From Planctomycetaceae bacterium (GTDB lineage: Bacteria; Planctomycetota; Planctomycetia; Pirellulales; Thermoguttaceae): 5,476 nt of DNA. A program made the translations under genes and the position numbers. Numbering within the stretch: position 1 is the first letter of the stretch; every line of letters begins with the position of its first letter. The stretch spans positions 1-5,476 of the forward strand of contig JAISQS010000185.1 of NCBI GenBank assembly GCA_031274045.1. Direction: 5' to 3'. Shown here one piece after another: positions 1 through 5,317 of the stretch. The notes below the pieces were generated by a model. It worked only from the letters and a program-made list of their open reading frames with translations. It did no database searches and was not told the origin of the DNA.

Positions 1-149
1 TCCTTTAACACAACATAAATATCCAAATCGCTATCCTCATTCGGCGTACCATACGCATACGAACCGAAAAGATAAATTTGATCAACCGGCACCGTCTTGA
101 CAATAATGTCGCTGATTACATCCAACTCATTCTGTATTTTGGCATCCAT
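1..149 (-). CDS. Nucleotidyltransferase-fold protein (MNT-like), N-terminal part only
   Basis: The gene starts at ATG 149 and runs off the left edge; 49 complete codons are visible. Residues 26-43 read YLFGSYAYGTPNEDSDLD. This is the polymerase-beta-like nucleotidyltransferase signature: Gly-Ser at 29-30 and the metal-binding pair Asp41 and Asp43 (GS-x10-DxD). Small proteins of this type (minimal nucleotidyltransferases, about 100 residues) transfer nucleotides, often AMP, to a partner protein. Many are antitoxins paired with a HEPN-domain toxin. The start is well supported: AGGAG lies seven bases upstream, and the N-terminus is a short helix leading into the beta strand before the GS motif, as the family expects. 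The rest of the protein and any HEPN partner would lie beyond position 1, so the toxin-antitoxin role is inference. A longer aminoglycoside-type nucleotidyltransferase is also possible. Confidence 0.85.
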   Translation of the reverse strand, partial: MDAKIQNELDVISDIIVKTVPVDQIYLFGSYAYGTPNEDSDLDIYVVLK

Positions 150-155
150 ATTTTT

Positions 156-160
156 CTCCT
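156..160 (-). promoter_or_regulatory. Shine-Dalgarno site of the nucleotidyltransferase gene
   Basis: AGGAG on the minus strand, with seven A/T bases before ATG 149. It is a strong site, in contrast to the iron-sulfur gene, which has none visible, and it fixes the start of this partial gene. Confidence 0.75.
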
Positions 161-193
161 TTATAATGAACCGAATAATAGCGAAACCGATGT

Positions 194-224
194 AAAAATT
201 TTTTTGCGTATACGGTGCAAAAAA
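194..224 (-). terminator. Possible intrinsic terminator after the iron-sulfur protein gene
   Basis: Read on the minus strand, TTTTTTGC (224-217) pairs with GCAAAAAA (207-200) around a nine-base loop, and five T residues follow at 198-194. The site lies about 50 bases after the TAA of the iron-sulfur gene and upstream of the nucleotidyltransferase gene. Only two of the eight pairs are G-C, so the stem is weak. It would separate the two transcription units; I saw no convincing promoter for the downstream gene. Confidence 0.35.
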
Positions 225-276
225 TATCAGACTGTTTCGTATTCTTGAGAGAGATTGTTGCGGCACAAAACGTTTT

Positions 277-1155
277 TTATCGGATGAATTCTTCTTGATC
301 GTTTGGCGAGAACGTTCCTATCAATGGATTTGCGTTACGGTCGATACCTGTTTTGTGGTTGAAGTTTTCTTCGGCAGCTTTGGCTAACGACAGATTCAAT
401 AAGTCTAGATCAATTCCCGCCGGACACGCCGCCGTACACGCGGAACATCCGACACACCGCCCCGCCAAATGGAACGCACGCAAAATATTCCACGCAAAAT
501 TTCCCTTGAGCGTCGCCGATGTATCAATACGCACCGGTCGGTTCTTGTCCACAACACAAACCGAACAATAACACATCGGACAACTTTGACGGCAAGCATA
601 ACACTTTATACACCGCTCAAACTCACCACGCCAAAACTCCAACCGCTCCTCAATACTCATCGACATCAACTTGCCGAGCCGCTCATAACGTTTCGTAATG
701 TCACCTTTGACTCCCGCATTTTCCGCCGCGTCTGCCTCAATCACCACATCACAATTCAACGGCTTATTAACATCACACGACTCACATTTTGCCGCGAGAA
801 CATCAGCATTTGTCCGCGTGCCGCTCTTCACTCCGTAGCATTCCATTCCGATAACATAAAGCGATTCACGCTCAATTTGCTTCTCAATTTCCAGCACAAC
901 CAGCGACTTGGCATCACATCCTTTAGCCACAATAGCCGCTTTGCCGTATTGCAAAATTTCTTTTCGATTCAAATAAACCGTAAGATTTTGAGTGCATTGA
1001 TTATTCCAGACTAATAGATTCGTCTCTGCGGGATCGGTAATTAGAGTCAGGTCAACTTGACCTGTTGTTGATTCGCCGTAGCCGATAATTACGTTTACGG
1101 TTTTGTTCAAGAGGAGTTCGTTGGCTTTTTGTTGGAGTTGTGATTGTTGGGTCAT
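277..1155 (-). CDS. FrhB/FdhB-like iron-sulfur protein with two [4Fe-4S] motifs
   Basis: This 292-residue soluble protein probably carries electrons within an anaerobic redox complex. The N-terminal half resembles the coenzyme F420 hydrogenase/dehydrogenase beta-subunit (FrhB/FdhB) fold: VAKGCDAKSLVVLEIEKQI (about 77-95) followed by YVIGMECYGV (100-109). The C-terminal part has two ferredoxin-type motifs, C182-x2-C185-x2-C188-x3-C192-P and C234-x2-C237-x2-C240-x3-C244-P. Extra cysteines are present at 195, 197 and 200, just after the first motif, and at 124, 127 and 135. Proteins of this type are often found near HdrA, MvhD or hydrogenase genes, but no such partner is in this window, so donor and acceptor are unknown. 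No signal peptide or membrane segment is seen. ATG 1155 has no Shine-Dalgarno-like sequence upstream. The first ~45 codons are rich in Gln, Asn and Thr, matching an A/C-rich coding strand there. Confidence 0.85.
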   Translation of the reverse strand: MTQQSQLQQKANELLLNKTVNVIIGYGESTTGQVDLTLITDPAETNLLVWNNQCTQNLTVYLNRKEILQYGKAAIVAKGCDAKSLVVLEIEKQIERESLYVIGMECYGVKSGTRTNADVLAAKCESCDVNKPLNCDVVIEADAAENAGVKGDITKRYERLGKLMSMSIEERLEFWRGEFERCIKCYACRQSCPMCYCSVCVVDKNRPVRIDTSATLKGNFAWNILRAFHLAGRCVGCSACTAACPAGIDLDLLNLSLAKAAEENFNHKTGIDRNANPLIGTFSPNDQEEFIR

Positions 1156-1208
1156 AAATTTATTTTGGGTTTGGTTGGTTTGTGATATGGCGTTTAATTT
1201 TCAGCTTG

Positions 1209-1250
1209 CCAACAGCATCAGCCCGACGGGGCTGGTGGTAGGATTGTTGG
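1209..1250. repeat. REP-like GC-rich hairpin between two genes
   Basis: A central hairpin pairs CATCAGCCC (1216-1224) with GGGCTGGTG (1229-1237) around the loop GACG: nine pairs, one of them T-G. Outer arms CCAACA (1209-1214) and TGTTGG (1245-1250) are also complementary, so the whole 42-base block can fold. It sits in the 196-base gap between the glycosyltransferase stop and the iron-sulfur gene start. No T-run follows on either strand, so it does not look like an intrinsic terminator. The sequence resembles a dispersed intergenic repeat I associate with planctomycete genomes, but copy number cannot be judged from one window. Confidence 0.6.
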
Positions 1251-1351
1251 CGAAACTTGCCGTTCATCGGATTCGTCCGTTACACAATATGGATTTTCGT
1301 TGCGTAAAAAACGCGATCCGACAGTCATCAAAAAAAGGGCGTGAGATTATA

Positions 1352-2428
1352 TCACGAATTTATTTTGAGTAAAAGTTGTTCGTATTCTTGCACCATCTTT
1401 TCCAGCGAAAAATTATCGATTATGCGTTGTCTATTTTCTTGACCAAGTTGTGTTGCGCGAGTTTGGTTGTTCGCAATATTCAGGATTTTTTGTGCAAATT
1501 GTCTGCTGTTGCCGAACTCGCAAGTCTGTTCTTCCACGCCGTTTCCGAGTAACTCAAAAATACCTTCAACAGCAGTTGCCACAACAGGCTTGGCTTCACT
1601 CATTGCTTGAAGCAATACGTTTGGCATCCCTTCCCATCTTGAAGTGAGCAATAATAATTTTGATTCCGCAATCAAATCAGATACATCCGCGCGCCAACCG
1701 AGAAACTTGACTTGCCGTCTCAAAGAGTCATCAACCTGCGACTCAATTTCGTTGCGCAAAATACCATCACCAACAATAACAAATTCCCAATCCGATAATC
1801 GCGGCAACCAATCAGGAAGCGTCCGAATTAACCAATCCACTCCCTTCTGATAATCAAGACGCCCGACAAAAATAATACGGTTTCGACTCGATTCGTTGAT
1901 ACTCTGCGGAATTACAACTCCATTCGGGATAACGCAAATTTTGCTTGCCGATAAACCGCCGACATTTTTTGAAAACTCCGCAACCGAGTTACTAACACAA
2001 ATATACTTCTCAACAAATCCGCTTGTCCATTTGTCCAACTTCAAATGCCAACCAGCACCGCGCTCCGCAACACGAATACCGGAAACCACATGCTTCACCC
2101 CCGCAAAATACGCAGCCAAACGCCCCAAAAAATTAGCATGAAACATAAAAGATAAAAAAATATCCGGCGATTCTTCTTTGAGTAATTTTTGCAAACGTAA
2201 CAATCCCGGCGCGAAAGATAACTTGCCGCGCATGTCAAGAAACCTGACCGGAACGGCAGCCGATTCAAGTTGCGAAACACAAGAAACACCAACCGGACGA
2301 GGTTGCAACGAATAAACCGTAACAGAAAAATTACGCCGAGCAAGTTGAACCGCAAGCTCACTCATTATTCGCTCCGCCCCGCCAACATTCAACTCCGTAA
2401 TACAAAACGCTAATTTACAAACAACCAC
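1352..2428 (-). CDS. Family 4 glycosyltransferase (GT-B fold)
   Basis: A retaining GT4-type glycosyltransferase of 358 residues, a normal length for the family. It would move a sugar from a nucleotide-sugar donor onto a glycan or lipid-linked acceptor on the cytoplasmic side of the membrane, typically for exopolysaccharide, O-antigen or cell-surface glycan assembly. Motifs in order: the N-terminal glycine loop NVGGAERIM (14-22), VSNSV (145-149), IPNGV (167-171), FVGRLDYQKG (187-196) opening the donor-binding domain, and WEGMPNVLLQAMSEAKPVV (265-283). The usual E-x7-E donor motif is E266-x7-Q274 here, so its second acid is glutamine. The open frame extends upstream to a TTG at 2455, but GGAGG at 2439-2435 lies six bases before GTG 2428, so I place the start there. 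Acceptor and sugar cannot be told. The C-terminal 50 residues are rich in Gln and Asn. Confidence 0.92.
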   Translation of the reverse strand: MVVCKLAFCITELNVGGAERIMSELAVQLARRNFSVTVYSLQPRPVGVSCVSQLESAAVPVRFLDMRGKLSFAPGLLRLQKLLKEESPDIFLSFMFHANFLGRLAAYFAGVKHVVSGIRVAERGAGWHLKLDKWTSGFVEKYICVSNSVAEFSKNVGGLSASKICVIPNGVVIPQSINESSRNRIIFVGRLDYQKGVDWLIRTLPDWLPRLSDWEFVIVGDGILRNEIESQVDDSLRRQVKFLGWRADVSDLIAESKLLLLTSRWEGMPNVLLQAMSEAKPVVATAVEGIFELLGNGVEEQTCEFGNSRQFAQKILNIANNQTRATQLGQENRQRIIDNFSLEKMVQEYEQLLLKINS

Positions 2429-2434
2429 TCGCAC

Positions 2435-2439
2435 CCTCC
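2435..2439 (-). promoter_or_regulatory. Shine-Dalgarno site that sets the glycosyltransferase start at GTG 2428
   Basis: GGAGG on the minus strand ends six bases before GTG 2428. A nearer GTG at 2434 directly abuts it and is too close. The TTG at 2455 lies upstream of the site and has only A/T-rich sequence before it. This supports a 358-residue protein beginning MVVCKLAFCITE rather than the longer open frame. Confidence 0.7.
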
Positions 2440-2496
2440 AAAAAAATACAAACAAAAAATTTTAATGTATGAAGAGTGTCATAGAACATGCGAAAA

Positions 2497-3432
2497 TTAC
2501 GCCCAAAAAAATCCGTTCACTGTCGCAATTAAAATAATTACACACACCGTGACTACCCCATAAACGTATAATTGTACGAAAAGTGCTTGCAAAAAAAATA
2601 CCATTGGATTCCTCAAATTGTACAACGCAAGAACATAACCAACTTGACCATATATGCCGCCAATCAACACATAATAAACAATCGCAGCAACAACATCTTG
2701 ATACGAATCAATACTAACTTTAACCTCTACGATACCCGTCAACATGATACTGACCAAAGAAATAATGATAAAAAACAGAACCCCAATAAAATAAAATCCC
2801 ATTTCGTGCTTTGTGTTCACGATAATTGAAACCATTATAAACATAAGCATACGCATCGCAAAAAAAGCACCGGCTAAAATAAAAAACACCCGCGCAGAAA
2901 TATCCGGTATATCCGACACACACGCCCCCAACACCAACACTAATTGGGGAGAAGCTATTGCGAGCGTCGCCAGAAACACAATCGTCATAAAACGAGTATA
3001 AGCCGACATTATCCTACGCGGTGTCAACGGAACAAGCAAAAACATCTCATCCGTAATCCTGTCACAATACACCGACGACAAAACAGAAAGAATACCAAAC
3101 AACATCAAACAAAACACAACATAAAATAAAATCCAAGTAACATTTGATTTCGCAAAATATTGAAGACTCCAATCTGCGCCAATTGTTGTAAACAGAAACG
3201 AATACATAAGAGCACACAAAGGCAAAATAGAAACTACCGCAAAAATCCACAGAATAGCTTTACCGCGCAGAAAACGCCGCACATCACGAACAACAAGCGG
3301 ATTCACATCATCACTCAACAAATCATACCAATTGAGATCAGGTTTTGTCATAGTTTGTAATTTGTCAATTTCAATTTGATCTCCGCGACGAAGCGGTATT
3401 GTCTCAATTTTTCCGGCACTACCATCGGTCAT
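2497..3432 (-). CDS. Multi-pass membrane protein resembling an ABC-2 type permease
   Basis: From ATG 3432 this is a 311-residue integral membrane protein with about seven hydrophobic segments (roughly 59-84, 98-120, 148-170, 181-204, 212-235, 246-270 and 285-306). The cytoplasmic-looking N-terminus has DVNPLVVRDVRRFLRGK (42-58), a phrase typical of planctomycete ABC-2-like permeases. Between segments 2 and 3, ITDEMFLLVPLTPRRIMSAY (126-145) matches the loop of ABC-2 permeases usually read as 'LLLTPLSPRRILLGK'. It may therefore move a substrate across the inner membrane, but no ATPase gene adjoins it, so the transport role is inference. The start is uncertain: ATG 3432, ATG 3351 (giving 284 residues, beginning MTKPDLNW) and TTG 3468 all lack a Shine-Dalgarno site. 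The tail before residue 28 is hydrophilic and not recognised. The glycosyltransferase follows after 68 bases and may share its transcript. Confidence 0.75.
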   Translation of the reverse strand: MTDGSAGKIETIPLRRGDQIEIDKLQTMTKPDLNWYDLLSDDVNPLVVRDVRRFLRGKAILWIFAVVSILPLCALMYSFLFTTIGADWSLQYFAKSNVTWILFYVVFCLMLFGILSVLSSVYCDRITDEMFLLVPLTPRRIMSAYTRFMTIVFLATLAIASPQLVLVLGACVSDIPDISARVFFILAGAFFAMRMLMFIMVSIIVNTKHEMGFYFIGVLFFIIISLVSIMLTGIVEVKVSIDSYQDVVAAIVYYVLIGGIYGQVGYVLALYNLRNPMVFFLQALFVQLYVYGVVTVCVIILIATVNGFFWA

Positions 3433-3502
3433 GCGCAAGCAAACACAAACAACACGCAACACGAGCAAGAAGATGCCAACAAGAACACCGTCTCACTCGT
3501 AT

Positions 3503-3517
3503 TTATCGTTACGATAA
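3503..3517. promoter_or_regulatory. Perfect 15-base palindrome, possible operator
   Basis: TTATCGT-T-ACGATAA is a perfect dyad with a single central base. It lies in the sigma factor/membrane protein gap, about 70 bases upstream of ATG 3432. A one-base centre suits a DNA-bound dimeric regulator better than an RNA hairpin. I do not recognise the regulator and could not place a promoter beside it. Confidence 0.4.
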
Positions 3518-3522
3518 TGTTT

Positions 3523-3552
3523 TTTGGATAACGCTTCTTTGGACAACGCTTT
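3523..3552. repeat. Tandem 15-base repeat, two units
   Basis: TTTGGATAACGCTTC (3523-3537) is followed directly by TTTGGACAACGCTTT (3538-3552), which differs at two positions. The second unit also forms one arm of the stem-loop at 3538-3577. It lies just downstream of the sigma factor gene. Confidence 0.6.
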
Positions 3553-3577
3553 TTTGCGTGTGATATTTTTGTCCAAA
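3538..3577 (-). other. Stem-loop directly after the sigma factor stop codon
   Basis: TTTGGACAA (3538-3546) and TTGTCCAAA (3569-3577) are perfectly complementary nine-base arms. Within the loop, ACGC (3546-3549) pairs with GCGT (3556-3559) around six T residues; the two stems share base 3546, so they are alternatives at that point. The outer arm begins at the base after the TAA of the sigma gene. No T-run follows the structure on the minus strand, so it may protect or process the 3' end of the mRNA rather than act as a classical terminator. Confidence 0.5.
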
Positions 3578-4438
3578 TTATCCTGCGGCAATGCGGCGTG
3601 GTCTTTGACCTTCAAGGCATTCACCTAAACGATTCAGAGCTTCGGCTTCAATTTGTCGGACTCTTTCCCTTGTGAGTCCGAGTTGTCTGCCGATTTCTTT
3701 AAGTGTCTGCGCTTCATGGTCACCAAGACCAAACCGCATCTTCAAAATCAAAGCGTCACGCGAATCCATTAGTTCTAGTTGCTCTAACACGAACGACAAG
3801 TTATCGCTTTCCAGCATCTCTTCGTCTGGACTTCGCGAGCGGTCATCCATTACCATTTCACTCAAAGCCCATCCTGATTCGGGTTGATCGTTTTGCGGCA
3901 TGAGGTTGTTTATCATTATGGCTTTTTTGATGATTGACAACTTTTTTCGCGGCAATCCCAGCACTCTTGCGATTTCTTCAGATGTCGGAGTTCGTCCTAA
4001 TTCTTCTGACAACCTGCTCCCCGCGCGTCTCCATTTGGACAAAATTTCGACCATGTATGCGGGAATGCGTATGGTTTTTGACGAATTTATCAAAGAGCGT
4101 TTTATTGATTGTTTGATCCAGTAGCTTGCGTATGTTGAGAATCGTGTTCCCATTGCGGGGTTGAAACCTTCGACGGCGCGTAGCAGACCGAGATTCCCCT
4201 CTTCAATCAGGTCTTGCAGACTCAATCCCTTGCCGGTGTAGGCGCGGGCAATATTGACTACGAGTCTGAGATTTGCGCGTACCATCTTATCGCGCGCTTC
4301 CATATCGCCTTTCTCTATCGCCGCAGCGAGTTCCAACTCCTCTTCCGCCGTCAGAAGAATCGTCTCGTTTATCTCGGACAAATAAGTTTCCAATGGCGAT
4401 TGTACGTCAAATACTGCCATTCCACATTCATCTCTCAT
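3578..4438 (-). CDS. rpoD: RNA polymerase sigma-70 factor, RpoD/SigA type
   Basis: This 286-residue protein directs RNA polymerase to -35/-10 promoters. Region 1.2 covers about 14-47. Region 2 (about 50-120) holds DLIEEGNLGLLRAVEGF (76-92), the core-binding helix, and RFSTYASYWIKQSIKR (99-114), which recognises and melts the -10 element. Region 3 spans about 125-195. Region 4 (about 217-277) ends with the -35-binding helix-turn-helix TLKEIGRQLGLTRERVRQIE (245-264). Region 1.1 is absent, as I recall for planctomycete primary sigma factors. A group 2 (stress or alternative) factor cannot be excluded. The open frame reaches TTG 4477, but GAGG at 4448-4445 lies six bases before ATG 4438; the later ATG 4420 is less well placed. 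The gene has a long upstream non-coding region and a hairpin in its probable leader. Confidence 0.95.
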   Translation of the reverse strand: MRDECGMAVFDVQSPLETYLSEINETILLTAEEELELAAAIEKGDMEARDKMVRANLRLVVNIARAYTGKGLSLQDLIEEGNLGLLRAVEGFNPAMGTRFSTYASYWIKQSIKRSLINSSKTIRIPAYMVEILSKWRRAGSRLSEELGRTPTSEEIARVLGLPRKKLSIIKKAIMINNLMPQNDQPESGWALSEMVMDDRSRSPDEEMLESDNLSFVLEQLELMDSRDALILKMRFGLGDHEAQTLKEIGRQLGLTRERVRQIEAEALNRLGECLEGQRPRRIAAG

Positions 4439-4444
4439 GCCGTT

Positions 4445-4448
4445 CCTC
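4445..4448 (-). promoter_or_regulatory. Shine-Dalgarno site that sets the sigma factor start at ATG 4438
   Basis: GAGG on the minus strand has a six-base spacer to ATG 4438. The upstream TTG at 4477 would place its initiation inside the A/T-rich leader hairpin, and has no such site. Confidence 0.65.
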
Positions 4449-4466
4449 AATTCGGATTGTCTTCGT

Positions 4467-4497
4467 AAAAAAACCAATTTTCGACTATCGGTTTTTT
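4467..4497 (-). promoter_or_regulatory. Hairpin with a T-run in the sigma factor leader, possible attenuator
   Basis: On the minus strand AAAAAACCGA (4497-4488) pairs with TTGGTTTTTT (4477-4468) over ten bases with one G-U, around a ten-base loop. The 3' arm is itself a run of seven T residues (through 4467). On the plus strand the same wobble would be an A-C mismatch, so the fold fits minus-strand RNA better. It ends about 18 bases before the ribosome binding site. It has few G-C pairs and is weak; it could be a transcriptional pause or attenuator, or only A/T-rich coincidence. Confidence 0.3.
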
Positions 4498-4502
4498 GAC
4501 AA

Positions 4503-4952
4503 CTACGTTAATTCTTTTAATTGTTCACGCCTGATGTTTCGCCCTCACCCGCTGCCGCGAATAAAGAATGCAGAATGCATCCAATTGAAGGCTAAATTTG
4601 ACACAACTATGTCACGAAATTCACAACGCGTTACGTATAATTTTACAGGTCTACAACACACCCCAATTTGGCATCAAACATACCGAAGCCGCTACAAATT
4701 ACTCACAAATGAGACTTCGCCTACATTCGCCGACATAGGGAAATATCGACTACAACCACCCGTCTCTCAAAGAAAGCTGATAACAATCGCATTATGCGCC
4801 ATTTCACCAATAACACGGCTATTCCTAGCAATTCAAATATTCATACGTTGACGATTATACCGAGACGACAGAGTTCACCTTGTACGTGTCATTACGCATC
4901 AAGAACGGAACGAATAAGAAAAGGTAATATATTAATGAAATGCCTCAACGCT
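4503..4952. other. Non-coding region upstream of the sigma factor gene
   Basis: About 450 bases with no supported gene on either strand. The plus strand is rich in A and C. An open frame crosses it on the plus strand, but that frame begins antisense to the sigma gene, has no ribosome binding site and no recognisable product. The region should hold the sigma factor promoter, but I found no pair of -35 and -10 boxes at normal spacing on the minus strand. The only local dyad is TGACA (4599-4603) with TGTCA (4610-4614). No tRNA or other structured RNA was recognised. Confidence 0.5.
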
Positions 4953-5010
4953 GTAGTAAAACAAACCTTATTTACAACCTTATTTTCTTACAACAACAAC
5001 CTTAGTAGCC
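4953..5010 (+). repeat. Left arm of a large inverted repeat
   Basis: This 58-base arm matches the reverse complement of 5418-5476 with two internal mismatches plus a small difference near the outer GTAG end. Read inward to outward on the minus strand it runs GGCTACTAAGGTTG and carries three AAGGTT-type motifs. It cannot be told whether the match extends outward, because the right copy stops at the window edge. Confidence 0.85.
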
Positions 5011-5011
5011 A

Positions 5012-5045
5012 TTCATAATTCACAGTTCACAGTTCATAATTCACA
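5012..5045 (+). repeat. Direct repeats of TTCATAATTCACA
   Basis: TTCATAATTCACA occurs at 5012-5024 and again at 5033-5045, separated by GTTCACAG, itself a variant of the same text. This is low-complexity intergenic sequence, possibly grown by replication slippage. Confidence 0.7.
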
Positions 5046-5051
5046 TTGATT

Positions 5052-5070
5052 ATTGTGCATTGTGCATTGT
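5052..5070 (+). repeat. Seven-base tandem repeat ATTGTGC
   Basis: Two full units of ATTGTGC (5052-5058 and 5059-5065) and a partial third (ATTGT, 5066-5070). A short slippage-prone array inside the repeat nest; no function is seen. Confidence 0.7.
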
Positions 5071-5082
5071 AATATCATGTTT

Positions 5083-5119
5083 TGCAAGCCGTAGGCTTGC
5101 ATCGCTCGGTAGAAAATGA
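5083..5119 (-). repeat. Bipartite repeat, copy A: constant module plus GCAAGCC hairpin
   Basis: Read on the minus strand, the constant module CATTTTCTACCGAGCGAT (5118-5101) leads into a hairpin whose perfect eight-base arms are TGCAAGCC and GGCTTGCA (5101-5083, three-base loop). The module matches 5263-5281 over 19 bases in the opposite orientation. The hairpin arms are quite different in sequence from those of the other two copies, yet remain fully paired. Confidence 0.75.
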
Positions 5120-5142
5120 TGTTCTCACTTCTTGTAATTATG

Positions 5143-5193
5143 AATTCGGAATTCGGAATTAAAGATATTGCTCCTAATTCCTAATTCCGAATT
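5143..5193. repeat. 19-base inverted repeat rich in AATTCGG
   Basis: AATTCGGAATTCGGAATTA (5143-5161) is the reverse complement of 5175-5193 except at one position, with a 13-base loop. Each arm also contains a short internal AATTCGG or AATTCC direct repeat. It is a stable cruciform or RNA stem, with no T-run marking it as a terminator. Confidence 0.7.
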
Positions 5194-5201
5194 ACGCAAA
5201 T

Positions 5202-5263
5202 GCCGCCATTGGGCAAGTCACGGGGTTTCATTCCTACGGAATGCGAAGACTCGGCGGGGACTT
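5202..5263. repeat. GC-rich foldable block with CATTCC-TAC-GGAATG hairpin
   Basis: The clear element is the perfect six-base hairpin CATTCC-TAC-GGAATG (5229-5243). Around it AAGTC (5215-5219) can pair with GACTT (5259-5263), and CCGCC (5203-5207) is complementary to GGCGG (5253-5257), though these two pairings cross and cannot both form. The block is much richer in G and C than its surroundings and joins directly to bipartite repeat copy B. It reads like another dispersed intergenic repeat. Confidence 0.45.
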
Positions 5264-5301
5264 CATTTTCTACCGAGCGATACATTCCTAACGGAATGTA
5301 A
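5263..5301 (+). repeat. Bipartite repeat, copy B: constant module plus ACATTCC hairpin
   Basis: The constant module CATTTTCTACCGAGCGAT (5264-5281) is followed by the perfect hairpin TACATTCC-TAAC-GGAATGTA (5281-5300). The 33 bases 5269-5301 are identical to 5318-5350. Confidence 0.8.
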
Positions 5302-5317
5302 TCAAATTGTGAATTGT

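Noticed and set aside
469..1014. Plus-strand open frame of 181 codons opposite the iron-sulfur gene
   Set aside because: It is a low-complexity Thr/Asn/Arg-rich translation of the antisense strand of a gene with clear motifs, and is stop-free because of the A/C bias there.
1346..1351. TATAAT on the minus strand just after the glycosyltransferase stop, as a promoter for the iron-sulfur gene
   Set aside because: No acceptable -35 box lies 16-18 bases upstream (the best is TTTTAC or TTTACT), and the site is about 190 bases from the start codon. It may be chance in A/T-rich sequence.
1103..1372. Plus-strand open frame of 89 codons covering the gap between the iron-sulfur and glycosyltransferase genes
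   Set aside because: It overlaps both flanking genes and translates the hairpin repeat at 1209-1250. No ribosome binding site and no known product.
3363..3368. TTGACA on the minus strand before ATG 3351 as a -35 box
   Set aside because: The sequence 17 bases downstream is AAACCT, not a -10 box, and it would lie inside the coding region after ATG 3351.
4598..4641. TTGACA (4598-4603) and TATAAT (4636-4641) on the plus strand as a promoter
   Set aside because: The boxes are 32 bases apart, far outside the 16-18 base range, and there is no plus-strand gene to serve.
4273..4851. Plus-strand open frame of 192 codons running from inside the sigma gene into the upstream region
   Set aside because: Its first part is antisense to a certain gene, it has no ribosome binding site, and its product has no recognisable domain. 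The lack of stops is explained by the A/C-rich plus strand.
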